This document shows, piece by piece, positions 26,570 through 37,159 of a stretch of DNA of 64,000 bases. Numbering within the stretch: position 1 is the stretch's first letter; every line of letters starts with the position of its first letter. Made by a program: the position numbers and the translations under genes. The stretch comes from Drosophila miranda. Its lineage: Eukaryota; Arthropoda; Insecta; Diptera; Drosophilidae. The DNA lies in the NCBI RefSeq assembly GCF_003369915.1, contig NC_046673.1:3952001-4016000 (forward strand). The letters are read 5' to 3'. The notes beneath the pieces were generated by a model. It was not told the DNA's origin. It saw nothing but the letters and a program-made list of their open reading frames with translations, and ran no database searches.

Positions 26570-26818
26570 ATGCATTACCTTGCGTATTGCTCCGGGCAAA
26601 GTGCGATTCAATTATCCTATTCCAATTATGGAAGGACCCTTCTAAATAGACACCTATATCAATTCATCAGAATGCCTTTTAGACCAACTAAAACTCCAGA
26701 AACCATGGATCTGATGATACCTGATAACGATCCAACAGTCCACGATCAGCCAAACTCTGCGCATCGTGGATTCACGAAATTCGTGGATCGAAATCGGCGT
26801 CTCAGCTTGCTAAATTAA
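26570..26818 (+). CDS. possible small gene, 82 residues
   Basis: From ATG at 26570 an uninterrupted frame encodes a hydrophilic protein rich in Arg, Asn, Asp and Pro, ending RNRRLSLLN and then TAA. An in-frame ATG at 26672 would give a 48-residue version. The composition is mixed rather than repeat-derived, unlike most open frames nearby. A canonical AATAAA lies 43 bases after the stop (26861-26866). No signal peptide, membrane segment or domain is seen, and I do not recognise the family. A short lineage-specific gene is plausible, and so is chance. Confidence 0.33.
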   Translation: MHYLAYCSGQSAIQLSYSNYGRTLLNRHLYQFIRMPFRPTKTPETMDLMIPDNDPTVHDQPNSAHRGFTKFVDRNRRLSLLN

Positions 26819-26866
26819 AGTTCTGCGCGAAATACAAAATGTAGATATGTATCTTCATGAAATAAA

Positions 26867-29102
26867 CATTACTTAAAAGGAAAATCGTTCAAAATCAGGC
26901 CTGCACAATTACACGCTGAAAAGTTGAACTTTATTCCGGGGCATATTTGCCTGTATAAAAAGTTTTTTTAAATTTAATTTGTAATCGAATTTAATAAAAA
27001 TCAAAAAAACTATTTATATTATAAGCGTTTGTCTATTTTTTTATTTTTGTAAAATTATTGTTATTATTATTGTAAGAGATGGAGAGAGATAACTAACTAA
27101 GGTGGCTTAGAGCGGGCTGCAGGGCCTTGGCCTTGGGCTATGTGGTTGGACATTGCTATTGATGGTGGTGGTCTATTGACAAATGTTGTGAATTAACCTA
27201 ATTATAACTAGTTTATACATTTATTGGATACATGGCTTTGGCTATCTTATTATGAATTATTGTATTTAAAGGGGCTTTTAGAGTTTGTGGTACATGTTGG
27301 ATGTTTTAAGGAAGAGTACGATTTTTTGTATGTTGTTTGGGTTAAGGTTCTTAAGGAGATCTGTCCGGGCTTGTGTTGCTGAATATAGTCGGTTTGATCT
27401 GGCTGAGAGCTGGACATGAATTAAGTAGGTGGGGTATGGTAGCGTTGTTATCTTGGCGAAAAGAGCAGGATGGTGGTTGGTTACGGTTAAGCTAATGTTG
27501 AATAAGCCGAAGTGAATTTTTAAATGATCCAGCCTGCTAAACTTTTGGTGGCAGGAGCCAAAGTAATTTTTGTAAAATAGTCATCCACATTGGAAGTGTT
27601 ATCCAATAAATTAAATGTCTTTAAAGAATAACTATTTGTGGATTTTTTGTACATTAAATTTCCAATAGATACAATATATGGATGTACGGATGTAGTATAT
27701 GGATCTAACTTTTCCGTTAGTTTCGAACTTTAGTTTAACTTTACAAAAAGATATCCCTAAATTTTCCCGAGATATTTTTTGCATATGCTCTTTACCTACG
27801 GTTGAAAGGGCGTTTTGTGGTTCTTAACCATTTGGCTTTTGAATCGATTTAACTGACGAAACCTCACACGAAAATCGGTCAATACATGATTTGGTTTGGG
27901 GGGTTTTTTTGGCCGTTTGTCTTGCGAGGTTGTCAATTAAACGGTTCCGATTTTGAAAGCTCTTCAAAATTCTCCATCAGATGCGTATATTCATATTATC
28001 CAAGGCACTCAACAAATTCTTAGATTTTTGACACCGTTTTTCGGCTGAGGACCTACTGTCCTCCGACTCAATGACACACCAAATTAAACACCAAAAATAT
28101 TTCTATTGCTATTTGCTGTTTGTTACTGAAGTCCTTGAATCGGAATTCAGAATATTTGGAATATTTGGAATAAAAACGATTAATTTGTAAAAAAAAAGAA
28201 TTCCTAAGAATTAAATATTTAATCCAGATTTAAGACTGTTCATATCCAGAAAAGAATGGAGATAAACCATTAAACACATGAATACACCAAGTACAAAAAA
28301 GTCAACTTAAATTAAAAGCAGGATCCACAGGCAGGAGGCGATCGTCCGCCTAAAGACCACGAGACAATGAATGAAGTTGTGTAAGTGCTCGATATCACAC
28401 TTGATTGAATATCCATTATCTAGTCTCTGTTCCTTTCCAGACAAGCTATCAAAGGACCCAAATCACATTCAATTTACCACCTGTGCCTACACATGGCCTT
28501 GTAAATGCAGTGCCCCACTACACAAGGGCTGTGCCGTGCCACCAAGTGTTCCCCACCTCTGCTTGCCACGGGGTGCTTTATCTGCTACGCTTGTAGAAGT
28601 CATCTACCTCATCTGGATGGAATACGTCTTGGAGGAGAGGCAGCAGTCAATTTAAAAAGTGGATGCTACGCTTTCTCGAAAGCCAGTGCGAGAACCAGAT
28701 GATCGCTGAGATTTTCCAGTTGACCCAGCTGGCTCTATGAGAAGATCAGGACTCACAATCGATCGCCACTAGCATGGAGTTGTCCCAATACACCAAATCG
28801 TAGAAGCATCGACAGCTCGTGGGTCTATTGCGAGGCATTCCCAAGCTACCATCTACATAACGTCAGCCTATGTTCGCACTTCGGACAGCTCAAGTAACAG
28901 ACCTCAAAGCTGTTCCTGTAGGGTCTTCAGCGAGGCCTTTATAAAAAGTCGCAGCTACAGATCTTGGGACAGGTAACTCCAGTGTCCAGCCCTTGCAGCG
29001 CGCGATCCTACCCAGAAAATCTGAGTCCCAACCACATGAATATGCAATTACTTACTCGTCCATAACATTATTTATACAAAAGATTCATCAATAAAGGCAC
29101 AT
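26867..29102. other. AT-rich intergenic block left of the inverted duplication
   Basis: Largely AT-rich DNA with no credible gene. A GC-richer stretch at 28.36-29.0 kb has long frames, but they are broken by stops about as often as chance predicts, so I do not call a gene or pseudogene. Confidence 0.5.
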
Positions 29103-29158
29103 TATAAGTAATGGTATCAGAAGCTTACTTCGCGAATGGATCAATCGATTCTTTGGAG

Positions 29159-30441
29159 TTAAAATGACATGCTAATTTGAGTGTGGTAAAGATTAATATG
29201 TCTCTTCATCACAGAAGCAAGGCCGAAGGACATGTCACAAGTTGGGCAGGGAAACGCCGCTTGACTTGTATGGGTTCTGCAAGATACAACAAACTCAGTA
29301 TTAGCCTCCAATCGTTTCGAACTCTTACCTCTCATGACGGATGGTGTTTCCTTTAGTTGAAAACGCTCGGTCACAGTATGAACACTTGCATGATGTCTCC
29401 GCCGTGTGCGATCGCATGTGGCAACTGAGCGCAAAGGGGCTTACAAAGGTTTGCTCGCAAAATCTAGAGGAAATCGTTGATCGATTATTTAATGAAATTG
29501 AATAAACAGCATTCGAATTTAAGTTCATACGTACTTGCATTTGAGCTTATTCATTGTGCAGCTTCGTCGCTCGAGTATTTTCTTGGGCAAAGGATGGCGT
29601 TTGTCAAGTTGAGCGGCATTTTTCGAGGTTAGACGAGTGGATCTAGTAGATCTGTAGGTTGGACTAGTGGATCGAGTGGATCTGGAGGTTAGACGAGTGG
29701 ATCGAGTGGATCTGGAGGTTAGACGAGTGGATCGAGTAGATCTGGAGGTTGGACTAGTAGATCGAGTGGATCTGGAGGTTAGACGAGTGGATCGAGTGGA
29801 TCTGGAGGTTAGACGAGTGGATCGAGTAGATCTGGAGGTTGGACTAGTGGATCGAGTGGATCTGAAGGTGGAGTTCTCGGCCAATTGTTTTGGAGCCTTG
29901 ATGATATTTTCGGTAAGACTGCTCTTCTTCTTTTCGTGTCCCGAGTCCTTTTGCAGACTCGTAATCAGCAAATCAGCAACCTGCGCCGTCTCATAGGCGT
30001 CAGTTCCGTCGAAACCAGTTTCCCCCCCTAGCTCATTTGCCAGACTACTAATCAGGGAGTCGGCATCCTGCGCTTTCACCTCTGAATTGGATGTTTCGCC
30101 AGGATTTTTGTCGTCTGTTGGCAGATCGTTTTCTGGCAGTCCCGCGCGTTGTTGCAGCAAGTTCTCCTGAGTCTCGAGTAAGCGTACTCGGAATATGTCT
30201 GCGCGATTCAAATATTCTGCACAAGAAGCACATATGCAGCTGGGTAGGCGCGGATCTTTTTTCAGCTGCGTTTCATATGGAAATCAGTGAAATTATATTT
30301 TGTTACTCATTAGATGCAACTTACCGAGTTGTTAGTCACCAAATTGATAATCAACAACAGTTTGGCGTTCTGCTTCTGGAACAGGTTCCTGCCTTTGGTG
30401 TTATACACGGCAGACCCACAAGCTCGGCATTGATTATTCAT
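29159..30441 (-). CDS. ZAD-type C2H2 zinc-finger protein, left copy
   Basis: Four exons: 30325-30441, 29535-30265, 29329-29463 and 29159-29276, giving 366 residues. All splice junctions are GT/AG with consistent phases (0, 2, 2). Exon 1 and the start of exon 2 form a ZAD (zinc-finger associated domain), an insect dimerisation domain: CRAC at residues 5-8, and LPSCICASC with the second Cys pair at 51 and 54. Residues 174-253 are eight ten-residue RSTRST repeats. Three C2H2 fingers follow at about 282-302, 310-330 and 338-359, each with C-x2-C-x12-H-x3/4-H spacing. Three fingers is fewer than many ZAD proteins carry. The protein should be a nuclear DNA-binding factor. It differs from the right copy at only two residues I can see: one Leu in the repeats (Pro in the right copy) and Ser before QAAF (Arg in the right copy). 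Confidence 0.88.
29624..29863 (-). repeat. 30-base coding minisatellite in the left ZAD gene
   Basis: Eight in-frame 30-base units encode RSTRST followed by SPTS, RLTS or SPTY. The order SP-RL-RL-SP-RL-RL-SP-RL shows a 90-base higher-order period. The product is a basic Arg/Ser/Thr-rich linker between the ZAD and the zinc fingers. Confidence 0.95.
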
Positions 30442-30536
30442 CCTTATATTTGGTGAACGTGCACTATTCAAAGTTTAATACTAATTTGCTTATACGAACA
30501 CACGTCTGCCTAACTTCAGGGTTGATTGAGAAAAAC

Positions 30537-30561
30537 ATCGATAGCTGTATCGATAATATCG
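30537..30561 (-). promoter_or_regulatory. DRE-like promoter element upstream of the left ZAD gene
   Basis: Two CGATA-containing motifs, ATCGATAGC and a perfect TATCGATA (30548-30555), lie about 107 bases upstream of the start codon. TATCGATA is the DREF recognition sequence and clustered CGATA is typical of BEAF-32 sites. A divergent frame starts 60 bases away on the other side, so the promoter may be bidirectional. The right arm carries the same element. Confidence 0.5.
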
Positions 30562-30618
30562 CCGCGCGAAACTGCACAATTATTTTGTAAATACCTAGTG
30601 ATGTAGAAGGGAAACGAA

Positions 30619-31310
30619 ATGGCATTTGCCGTCGCTCTCGCCATCGCCAAGAAAGATGAATTGATTGCAAATTATCGGGAAATGGGAGGAAAAATCGTAC
30701 AGGGCACTGTCACCTCAGATATCATTTGAAGAAATGGAAACTAGTAGAGATAAACTCCCCTATGTTCCGCGTAATAGAGCAGGAAACATCGGAGCGTGAA
30801 GGAGATCTCCACATTTGTGGGGCGCAACAGTGTTCCCTTTCAGGATGTGTGCAACAAGTCCCACCAAAGCCTAAACATAGAGCCACATTATCCTACTGAC
30901 CGACACAAAGCATCAATACGAGTATGTGGTCGCAGTGCAGCAAGGCCTTGTAACGGAAATAATTTAAGAAGAATTTAAACACCAAGCTGCAGTGTTTGTG
31001 GAGACTGAGATACGAATGACAGTCAAGAGACTCTTGTTGGAAGTCGCAAATGCTTTTGTGAATCTCGGCCAACAGACACCGGGCACGCAGAAAAAGAGGT
31101 AGCGGAATGATAGTAGTAGGGGTTAACTCGCTTCGTGTCCAAGGCTCCTGATAATCCTCAGATCCATAGTTCCGAAGGCAGCTACATATATCATAAAATC
31201 ATAAATCATAAATATGCGAGTATATTGTAAAGCTGCTAAACTTCAAGGAAGGAATGCTAAAAAGGGCCGCAGTGATATTGTCTTGGCAAAGGCAGATTGC
31301 TATTGTCGCA
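30619..31310 (+). pseudogene. remnant of a divergent partner gene, left arm
   Basis: An ATG at 30619, 178 bases from the ZAD start codon and on the opposite strand, opens a 36-residue frame (MAFAVALAIAKKDELIANY...) that ends in TGA at 30727. Gene-like text continues past the stop in other frames (KKWKLVEINSPMFRVIEQ; later KGRSDIVLAKADCYCRRHK near 31.25-31.31 kb). A divergent gene sharing the DRE-like promoter, now broken by stops and indels, would explain this. The right arm has an extra two bases that end the frame earlier. I do not recognise the family, and a non-coding transcript is an alternative. Confidence 0.35.
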
Positions 31311-31745
31311 GGCACAAGATTTCTCACGTCCGCTTATTCTTAGTTAATTTTCCGCAGCTTCACTTTAGCAATTTTGTTCGATTTTCGTTCCAGGTTGTAT
31401 TGGGTTCTACGGAACACGTAACGGGGTAAACATGTGATTGCTGGTAAAGCTCCCTCCCACACAGTAGCTTCCCTAGATCCATGCTGGTTTAACAGCAGTC
31501 TGGCTTAAGCTTGTCTCTTGATGGGAGCTTTCACCAGCTACTCCCAAAGTACTTGTCTCTTATCTTCTCCCTTATCTTACATCTAGTAAAAGAGTATGAA
31601 AAGACAATACTTTAAAAGATGTTCGATGTGGTTCTACTTACAGTCACAACTGGCCACTACGCACGGCTGTGACGGGCTCGGAAGAATAAATGTGCGACTA
31701 GAGGTGTGTTTGCAGGCTTTGCGTCGTCAGATATTAACAAACAAA

Positions 31746-32243
31746 ATGTGAGTATGCTAAAAGTGCCTGCAATTATTCAAATAGAACTGAATACAAGAGA
31801 TACGGTCTGCGAATTCGTATGCATACTCCATGTGTACGTATATATGCAAGTGTTTTAACATTTTGTGTATTTCGTTTCTTTTTTTTGTTTTTAGGGAAGA
31901 AAATAGGCGGAAGCAGAGAGTGGAGTTGCTGTCCTCGGATGGAGAAGTCATTATTATTGATAGGAAAATCGCCAATCGATTCGCAAGAATTAGAGATTTC
32001 CTAGGAGCAAATGATTGTCTGTACGTTCCGAATATAAGATCTTTTATTTTGCGGAAGGTGCTGACCTGGTCATTCTACCATAAAAATGATCCCGGGCTCA
32101 AGAGCGATAGCGACAGCACATGGTGGTACACAGAATTCTTCAATGTGGACCAGACCATTCTATTGGAACTGATGGAGACAGCCGACTTCCTGGACATGAG
32201 GAGTCTGTTCAATGTAGCCCAGGGCCTAAGGAGAAACGAGTAA
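31746..32243 (+). CDS. Skp1-like protein with truncated C terminus
   Basis: Exon 2 (31895-32243) encodes a Skp1-family BTB/POZ-like fold: VELLSSDGEVIIIDRKIA, VPNIRSFILRKVLTW-FYHKND, WYTEFF-VDQTILLELMETADFLDM. In Skp1 this fold joins Cul1 to F-box proteins in SCF ubiquitin ligases. The only good start uses a split codon: exon 1 ends in AT (31746-31747) before donor GTGAGT, and exon 2 begins with G after TTTTTAG, giving MEENRRKQ and 116 residues. Skp1 proteins have about 160. The lost end is the pair of C-terminal helices that contact the F-box, so normal adaptor function is doubtful. AATAAA lies at 32323. The gene sits between the arms of the inverted duplication. Skp1 has several fast-evolving paralogues in Drosophila, and this looks like one of them. 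Confidence 0.75.
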
Positions 32244-32329
32244 CTTCTGACGAGACATAAACATACGAGGATGTATCTATGTATGTACATAGGGGAATTG
32301 ATTACAGGAGCCACGAATACAAAATAAAG

Positions 32330-35300
32330 TAATAAATGGTGCTGAAGATAGTCATAAGTTTATTTTGTTATATGCCAAAAATACACATAACACCTAATAA
32401 TTATAGTCGTATCTAGTCCTTGGCTGAGAAGGAACTGGTAAGGGAACAGCCTAAAGTATTCGAGCGGTCCCTGTATTGCAGTACTATTTCATGCCATCGG
32501 TCATGTCACCCAAAAAATTTTCTAAAAGCTCCGAGAAAAACAAACACCTTGCATCGGAGTAAGAGCGCCCGTACAACTGCTGGCTTGGCTGTGCCGAGAG
32601 CTTTTAAAGCTCGCTCAGATCAGTACAGCTTTGTTTGATCGATCAAGCATCTTCGTTTTGATTCAGCTGAAAGTGTGCTGATATCTACCATCTGCCAGTT
32701 TTTTGCGACTATGCCATAGTATGATACAGTGGTGTGATTTTTACAAGATTTTTGTGGGATATCTTCAATTACTAATTACCGAAATGGAGAATATTAAAAA
32801 AAAAAAAATAACCGAAGTTTTTGTTTGAACAACTTGCTTTATGGATATATGTATTATGTAGATATCTGATCGAACCGACTTCGGCCAATGATTTGCAAAT
32901 TCATAAAAGAAATCTATGAGCAACATTTCATTTGATACTTTTTAAGCTTTTTAAGACGCATAAATATGTAGACATATACATACATAGACATATGTACATA
33001 TGTATGTATGTAGCTGTCAGAGCATCATTTCAATCAGCTGACAGTCTGCGCATCCCAGCTGGGCTAATGCTGCCTTAAAAAAGCTCAGATCGAAATTTTG
33101 AAAGCTTCTTTAGCTCTGATCAGCTTTTGGCTCCTCCTTTTTTAGCTGTTCACAAAATACAAACACATTTCTATTGAAAAAATGTAATCCCCATAAATTT
33201 CCACAAAAAGGGAATTCCAAAATTTTTTTGCTATCTACAATTGCTCTGACCAGTAAATTTTCTTGTATACATACATACATATATGTACATTCATATGTAT
33301 ATATGCCCAGCAGTACTGGGAACTAGTTCGGAGGTGGTGATATCACCACTCTCTAACAGACCAGGGGTACTTTCTTTCCATTTTTAACCGCAATGTCCTA
33401 CGACATGGTGACCAGCGACACCACATCGTTTACCCCCGAACTGGTGATATGGGTACTCGTCTAGTAGCTAGTGAAATGGGTACCCATGAAGTAGCTAGTG
33501 AAATGGGTACCCATGAAGTAGGTTATCAATCTTCATTTCATTTCATATTTAAATTTTTATTTTATTATATATTTCATTTTAGTTTTTAAATTTACTAATT
33601 AAGGTCTGCGGTGGTACTGTTTTTGAAAAAACGTTTTTTTTGCAGCTGTAGGGCCTTCCTAATCTGGACTTCAGCTGATCCAGTCCCCGTATCTACAGTT
33701 ATGGCATCTATAAATATAAAATACAGATATAATAGGCATAAAAAAAACCAAAAAGCAAATAAGCCTACCAATCAAAACTCTAAAGAAGTTCTTTAAATTT
33801 TTCAGTGTCACTTGCCATTTTTTCATTTTCGTCGATTGTCTCTCCTATTTCACCGCCTTCAACTTTTTCTATTTCACTGCACGACACTGTTTCTCCGCTA
33901 ACTCGATTATGTTTGGCTGCATATTTGTCTTATATTTCTTTATTGAGCCTACACAAATGCCGTTTGCTATACATTTGCTCTGACTTACTGTTTAAAATTG
34001 AATAATTATAATCACTTGGACAGTCGCACTGATTTGCACAAACGCCAAACGCAAAGAACGTTCCAGCATCATTTTTAGCTACCTGCTATCTTCATTTTTT
34101 GTCTCCTCTTTGAGTGGTTCGGCGTTCGTTTACCATAGGGTTAGTCCGGAAAGTACCCATGTAGGAACCAGCCAAATCAGTAGTTCGGGCATGGTCAATC
34201 GCCACCGCCAGTACTAGAGGGTGTCTACGCAAAATAACGAAATAGAAACGAATACATATGTACATATTTTCTTTATGCTATTTCTTGTTTTCGTCTGGTT
34301 TCTGTTGTTGTTGGTGAGCTGTGTGTATTTTGTTGTGTTGTGTTATTTTGAACCGTGTTAAATGGAATACAACCGTTTAAAAAATTTAAATTTTTGATTT
34401 TCAAACCATGTAAAAAAAGACCGTGTGAAAACAGAATTAGGTGTACATAGTTCTTCTGTCAGGTCGAATAAAAAAACTGCTTTACGTATGAGTATTTCGT
34501 TTGTTGGTATATTATATAACTAATAAATTATAAGTTGTATTAATTATTTCAATAAAATATTTCAATAAAATACTCTGTTCTACAGAAAATTGTATTTTTA
34601 AAACTATCTATTTTTTTGTAATTTGTATTTTTCAACCCTAACTGTAGAGATAGGTTCCTGGAAAGAAGCTTACTCCCAATCCTATTAACTCATAACTCGC
34701 CTGCGACTTTTAGAGATGTCAAAGGAATCCCAGGAATCGAGAAACATATATTACAAAAATTGCAGATGAGACAAAACGAAGATCTTTTCAACATCTTGGG
34801 ATCCTCTTCCGATCCATTTATTTCATCCATGCGAGGTTCCAAAAGGAATAAGCTAGTTTTAATTATTCTTTAAAAAAGTCAATGTTTTCATAAATTCATT
34901 ACAATGTCGATGAGTATTTTACAGATTAAAAATGACTAAGCCCACTTTAAAAAAAAAAATTGTTTAAACAAAACAGTGCTTTGTTCATATCCTACCACAA
35001 TCAACCCACTCCCGCATTAACACACTATTCAATCTGGCCCTTTTTCGAACAGCGATTCCGAAAGATAGAGAAAGAAAGCATGACCAATTCCGGCCAATAG
35101 AGTCAGGTCAATCTAATTGAAAATATTCAGTTTTCTGGGAGAGCTCGAAAGGGAAAAAAACACTTTTTTGTTTGGAAAAAAATTTAAGAAAGCGATTAGA
35201 AAATAATAAAAACAATGTAACTTTAATAATACTAGCTTTTTCTTCGGCATTGTCAGGTGGAGAAAGACATAATCGGCAGGGTACAAAAAGTAGATATTGC

Positions 35301-35660
35301 CATGGTAAAGGTGCTGAGATGCAACCTTCTAATTCTGCATTTGTTTCAGTCACATAGTTTGAGGGTTAAATTCTTGTTTGGTTGAGGTTTATTCTTTTGG
35401 GCTTAGGCCACGCCATAGCCCATCAAGAAGTCAGCTAAAAGGGCTGCGCACAGCCAGCCACTTCCAGCTACAAAATCACGGGCCTTTGTCAACTCTTAAA
35501 TTATCATTTCCCTAGACTGTGGATTGGCGACGAAGTGCGGCACACGGACGTTGCTTGCATGCAACTCGATCGTTTCCAGGGCTTAGTTCTTGTGCTATCT
35601 CCGCATAATCAGAATGGTTCCCTTGCTGCAAGACCTACGGCTCTTCTACAGCACGTATCC
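32330..35660. other. non-coding part of the spacer between inverted arms
   Basis: AT-rich sequence with no credible complete gene. It contains a 16-bp palindrome (GTGGTGATATCACCAC, 33334-33349) and a 27-base unit repeated twice around TAGCTAGTGAAATGGGTACC (about 33467-33520). A minus-strand frame at 35108-35353 has a partly protein-like start (ELEGCISAPLPWQYLLF) that resembles a broken segment at about 35793-35843. The 35.5-35.66 kb stretch may hold more of the divergent partner gene of the right arm. Confidence 0.5.
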
Positions 35661-35739
35661 CGTGAGAAAACTTGTGCCTGCGACAATAGCAATCTGCCTT
35701 TGCCAAGACAATATCACTGCGGCCCTTTTTAGCATTCCT
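35661..35739 (+). repeat. right arm of the inverted duplication, inner fragment
   Basis: Seventy-nine bases reverse-complementary to about 31250-31327 of the left arm, ending at AGCATTCCT where the retrotransposon begins. This fragment shows that the element interrupted a pre-existing arm. Confidence 0.9.
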
Positions 35740-35977
35740 ACTATATATGACTGCTGCAGGTTAAGAAAGAAACGCAGTTGCGGAGCTCGAGAAGATGCTA
35801 CCATGGCAAGGGTCCCCACATCCAACCTACCAATTCTGTAAATAATTTATCTCTAATACATCGATACCAAAGTTCGATTTGTTTGTTAAGCAATACTTAA
35901 CTCACTCCGCAGCCTGCAAGTTGAGCCGCACAGATGCCGTAGTCGACACAGACACGGATCTGGAGAGCGTGCTCTCT

Positions 35978-37159
35978 ATGAGCAGGACGGAGGAAGAGAG
36001 CCTTCTCCGCTCACCGGAACCAGGCACCAGCTCCCTGCGTAGGGAAGGGCCGAAGCGTTCCAAGGAGGGGATGAAGGCCAAAGCACAATACAAAGCGGCC
36101 CTCAATATCAAAAGCCGGCTGCAAGGTAAAGTAGACATCTCCCAGGAGGAGAAGGTCAAGCTAGCCTGGGCCGAGCAGCGAGTAGAGGAGGGCCGACTAC
36201 ATTACGCCCAGATGCCACAGATGAGGGCGTCGAATGGCGAATATGCCAATAAGGTGGAGGAGATGATGGCCACCAAGAGGCAACGCTCGACTGAGAGTGC
36301 CATTAAAGACACTCCGGCGAGCAAGCGGCAACGCGGGCCCAAGAGTGCAGCCCCTCCACCGAAAGTGGCCAAGAAGCCATCGAAATCGAACGCGAAGGTC
36401 AGCGATGTGACCAAACGACATTTGATCGTGGCACTCATCGACCGGAGCGAGGAAAACGGCAAGATGTCAGCGGCACAGTGGAAGCTTGTGCACGCGCGTC
36501 TCGTCGACGCTCTGTTTGCACACATGGAAGAAGACCCCACGGCCCCTATGCCCACGTTCGATGGTGCTGGGTGGCTAAATGGGGTTAAGATCCTAAAGTG
36601 CAACGACGATCCAACCCTAAGGTGGCTGACGCGTACGGTCTGCCAACTGGAGGCGATGTGGGAGGGGGCCAAGCTGGAGGTTGTGGACCGGGAGCTTATC
36701 CCGTCCAAGCCTAAGGCGAAGGTACTCTTCCCCATCACAATCCAGGGAGACCGAGCGCTGAAGCTCCTTCAGCGGCAAAACGCGGACGTGCCAACGACCG
36801 ATTGGAGGATCCTAAACATTGGTAGCCCACTACCCAACGAGGGGGGCCAATGTGTGATCCTCCAAATAAACAAGGAGGCAGAGGATCTGCTGTATCTCAA
36901 GTTCGGGAAGATGGCGTGGGGCATGGGTAGCGTCTACCTGCGCCTCAAAAAGCGCCACCCTGAGGACAAGGACGCGCATACCCTGCAGGTAGGCGAGGTG
37001 GAAAAGGACTTAGGTCTCGAGTCCATCGTGGAGGCCGCCCAGGGTCTTGCGCTTGAGGACGAAGACGAGGAAGACGGTGACCTGACGTTAGTAGTCAACC
37101 CGTCGGATGCAAGTGAGCCAGCCACCCATGCTGAGTGTGCTGCAGCTAAACTTGCATAA
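35978..37159 (+). CDS. retrotransposon ORF1, Gag-like nucleic-acid-binding protein
   Basis: A 393-residue frame from ATG at 35978, intact to TAA. The N-terminal half is basic and charged (KRQR, KKPSK stretches). The C-terminal half, with WLTRTVCQLEAMWEGAKLEV, then VLFPITIQGDRALKLLQRQN and DWRILNIG, has the alternating pattern expected of the RRM-like fold in LOA-type ORF1 proteins. The end is acidic (DEDEEDGD). No CCHC knuckle is seen. It overlaps the start of ORF2 by 53 bases in another frame, as in related elements. In life it would coat element RNA. Confidence 0.85.
   Translation: MSRTEEESLLRSPEPGTSSLRREGPKRSKEGMKAKAQYKAALNIKSRLQGKVDISQEEKVKLAWAEQRVEEGRLHYAQMPQMRASNGEYANKVEEMMATKRQRSTESAIKDTPASKRQRGPKSAAPPPKVAKKPSKSNAKVSDVTKRHLIVALIDRSEENGKMSAAQWKLVHARLVDALFAHMEEDPTAPMPTFDGAGWLNGVKILKCNDDPTLRWLTRTVCQLEAMWEGAKLEVVDRELIPSKPKAKVLFPITIQGDRALKLLQRQNADVPTTDWRILNIGSPLPNEGGQCVILQINKEAEDLLYLKFGKMAWGMGSVYLRLKKRHPEDKDAHTLQVGEVEKDLGLESIVEAAQGLALEDEDEEDGDLTLVVNPSDASEPATHAECAAAKLA

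Larger units (their letters stand above)
29103..31327 (-). repeat. left arm of a large inverted duplication
   Basis: This segment is the reverse complement of the right arm (35661-35739 plus 40767-42902). Paired positions in the gene part sum to 72004. Reading both arms by eye I found only a handful of substitutions: one in intron 1, one in the 30-base repeats, one in the last exon and one near the inner end. There are also a two-base indel and small A/T-repeat length changes. Homology stops sharply just beyond AAGTAATGG at the outer end and near TTTCTCACG at the inner end. The left arm is uninterrupted. Confidence 0.95.

Noticed and set aside
28371..29010. Gene-like frame with stops (FLESQCENQMIAEIFQL...)
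   Set aside because: Stops occur about as often as expected by chance and I could not match any family, so I do not call a pseudogene.
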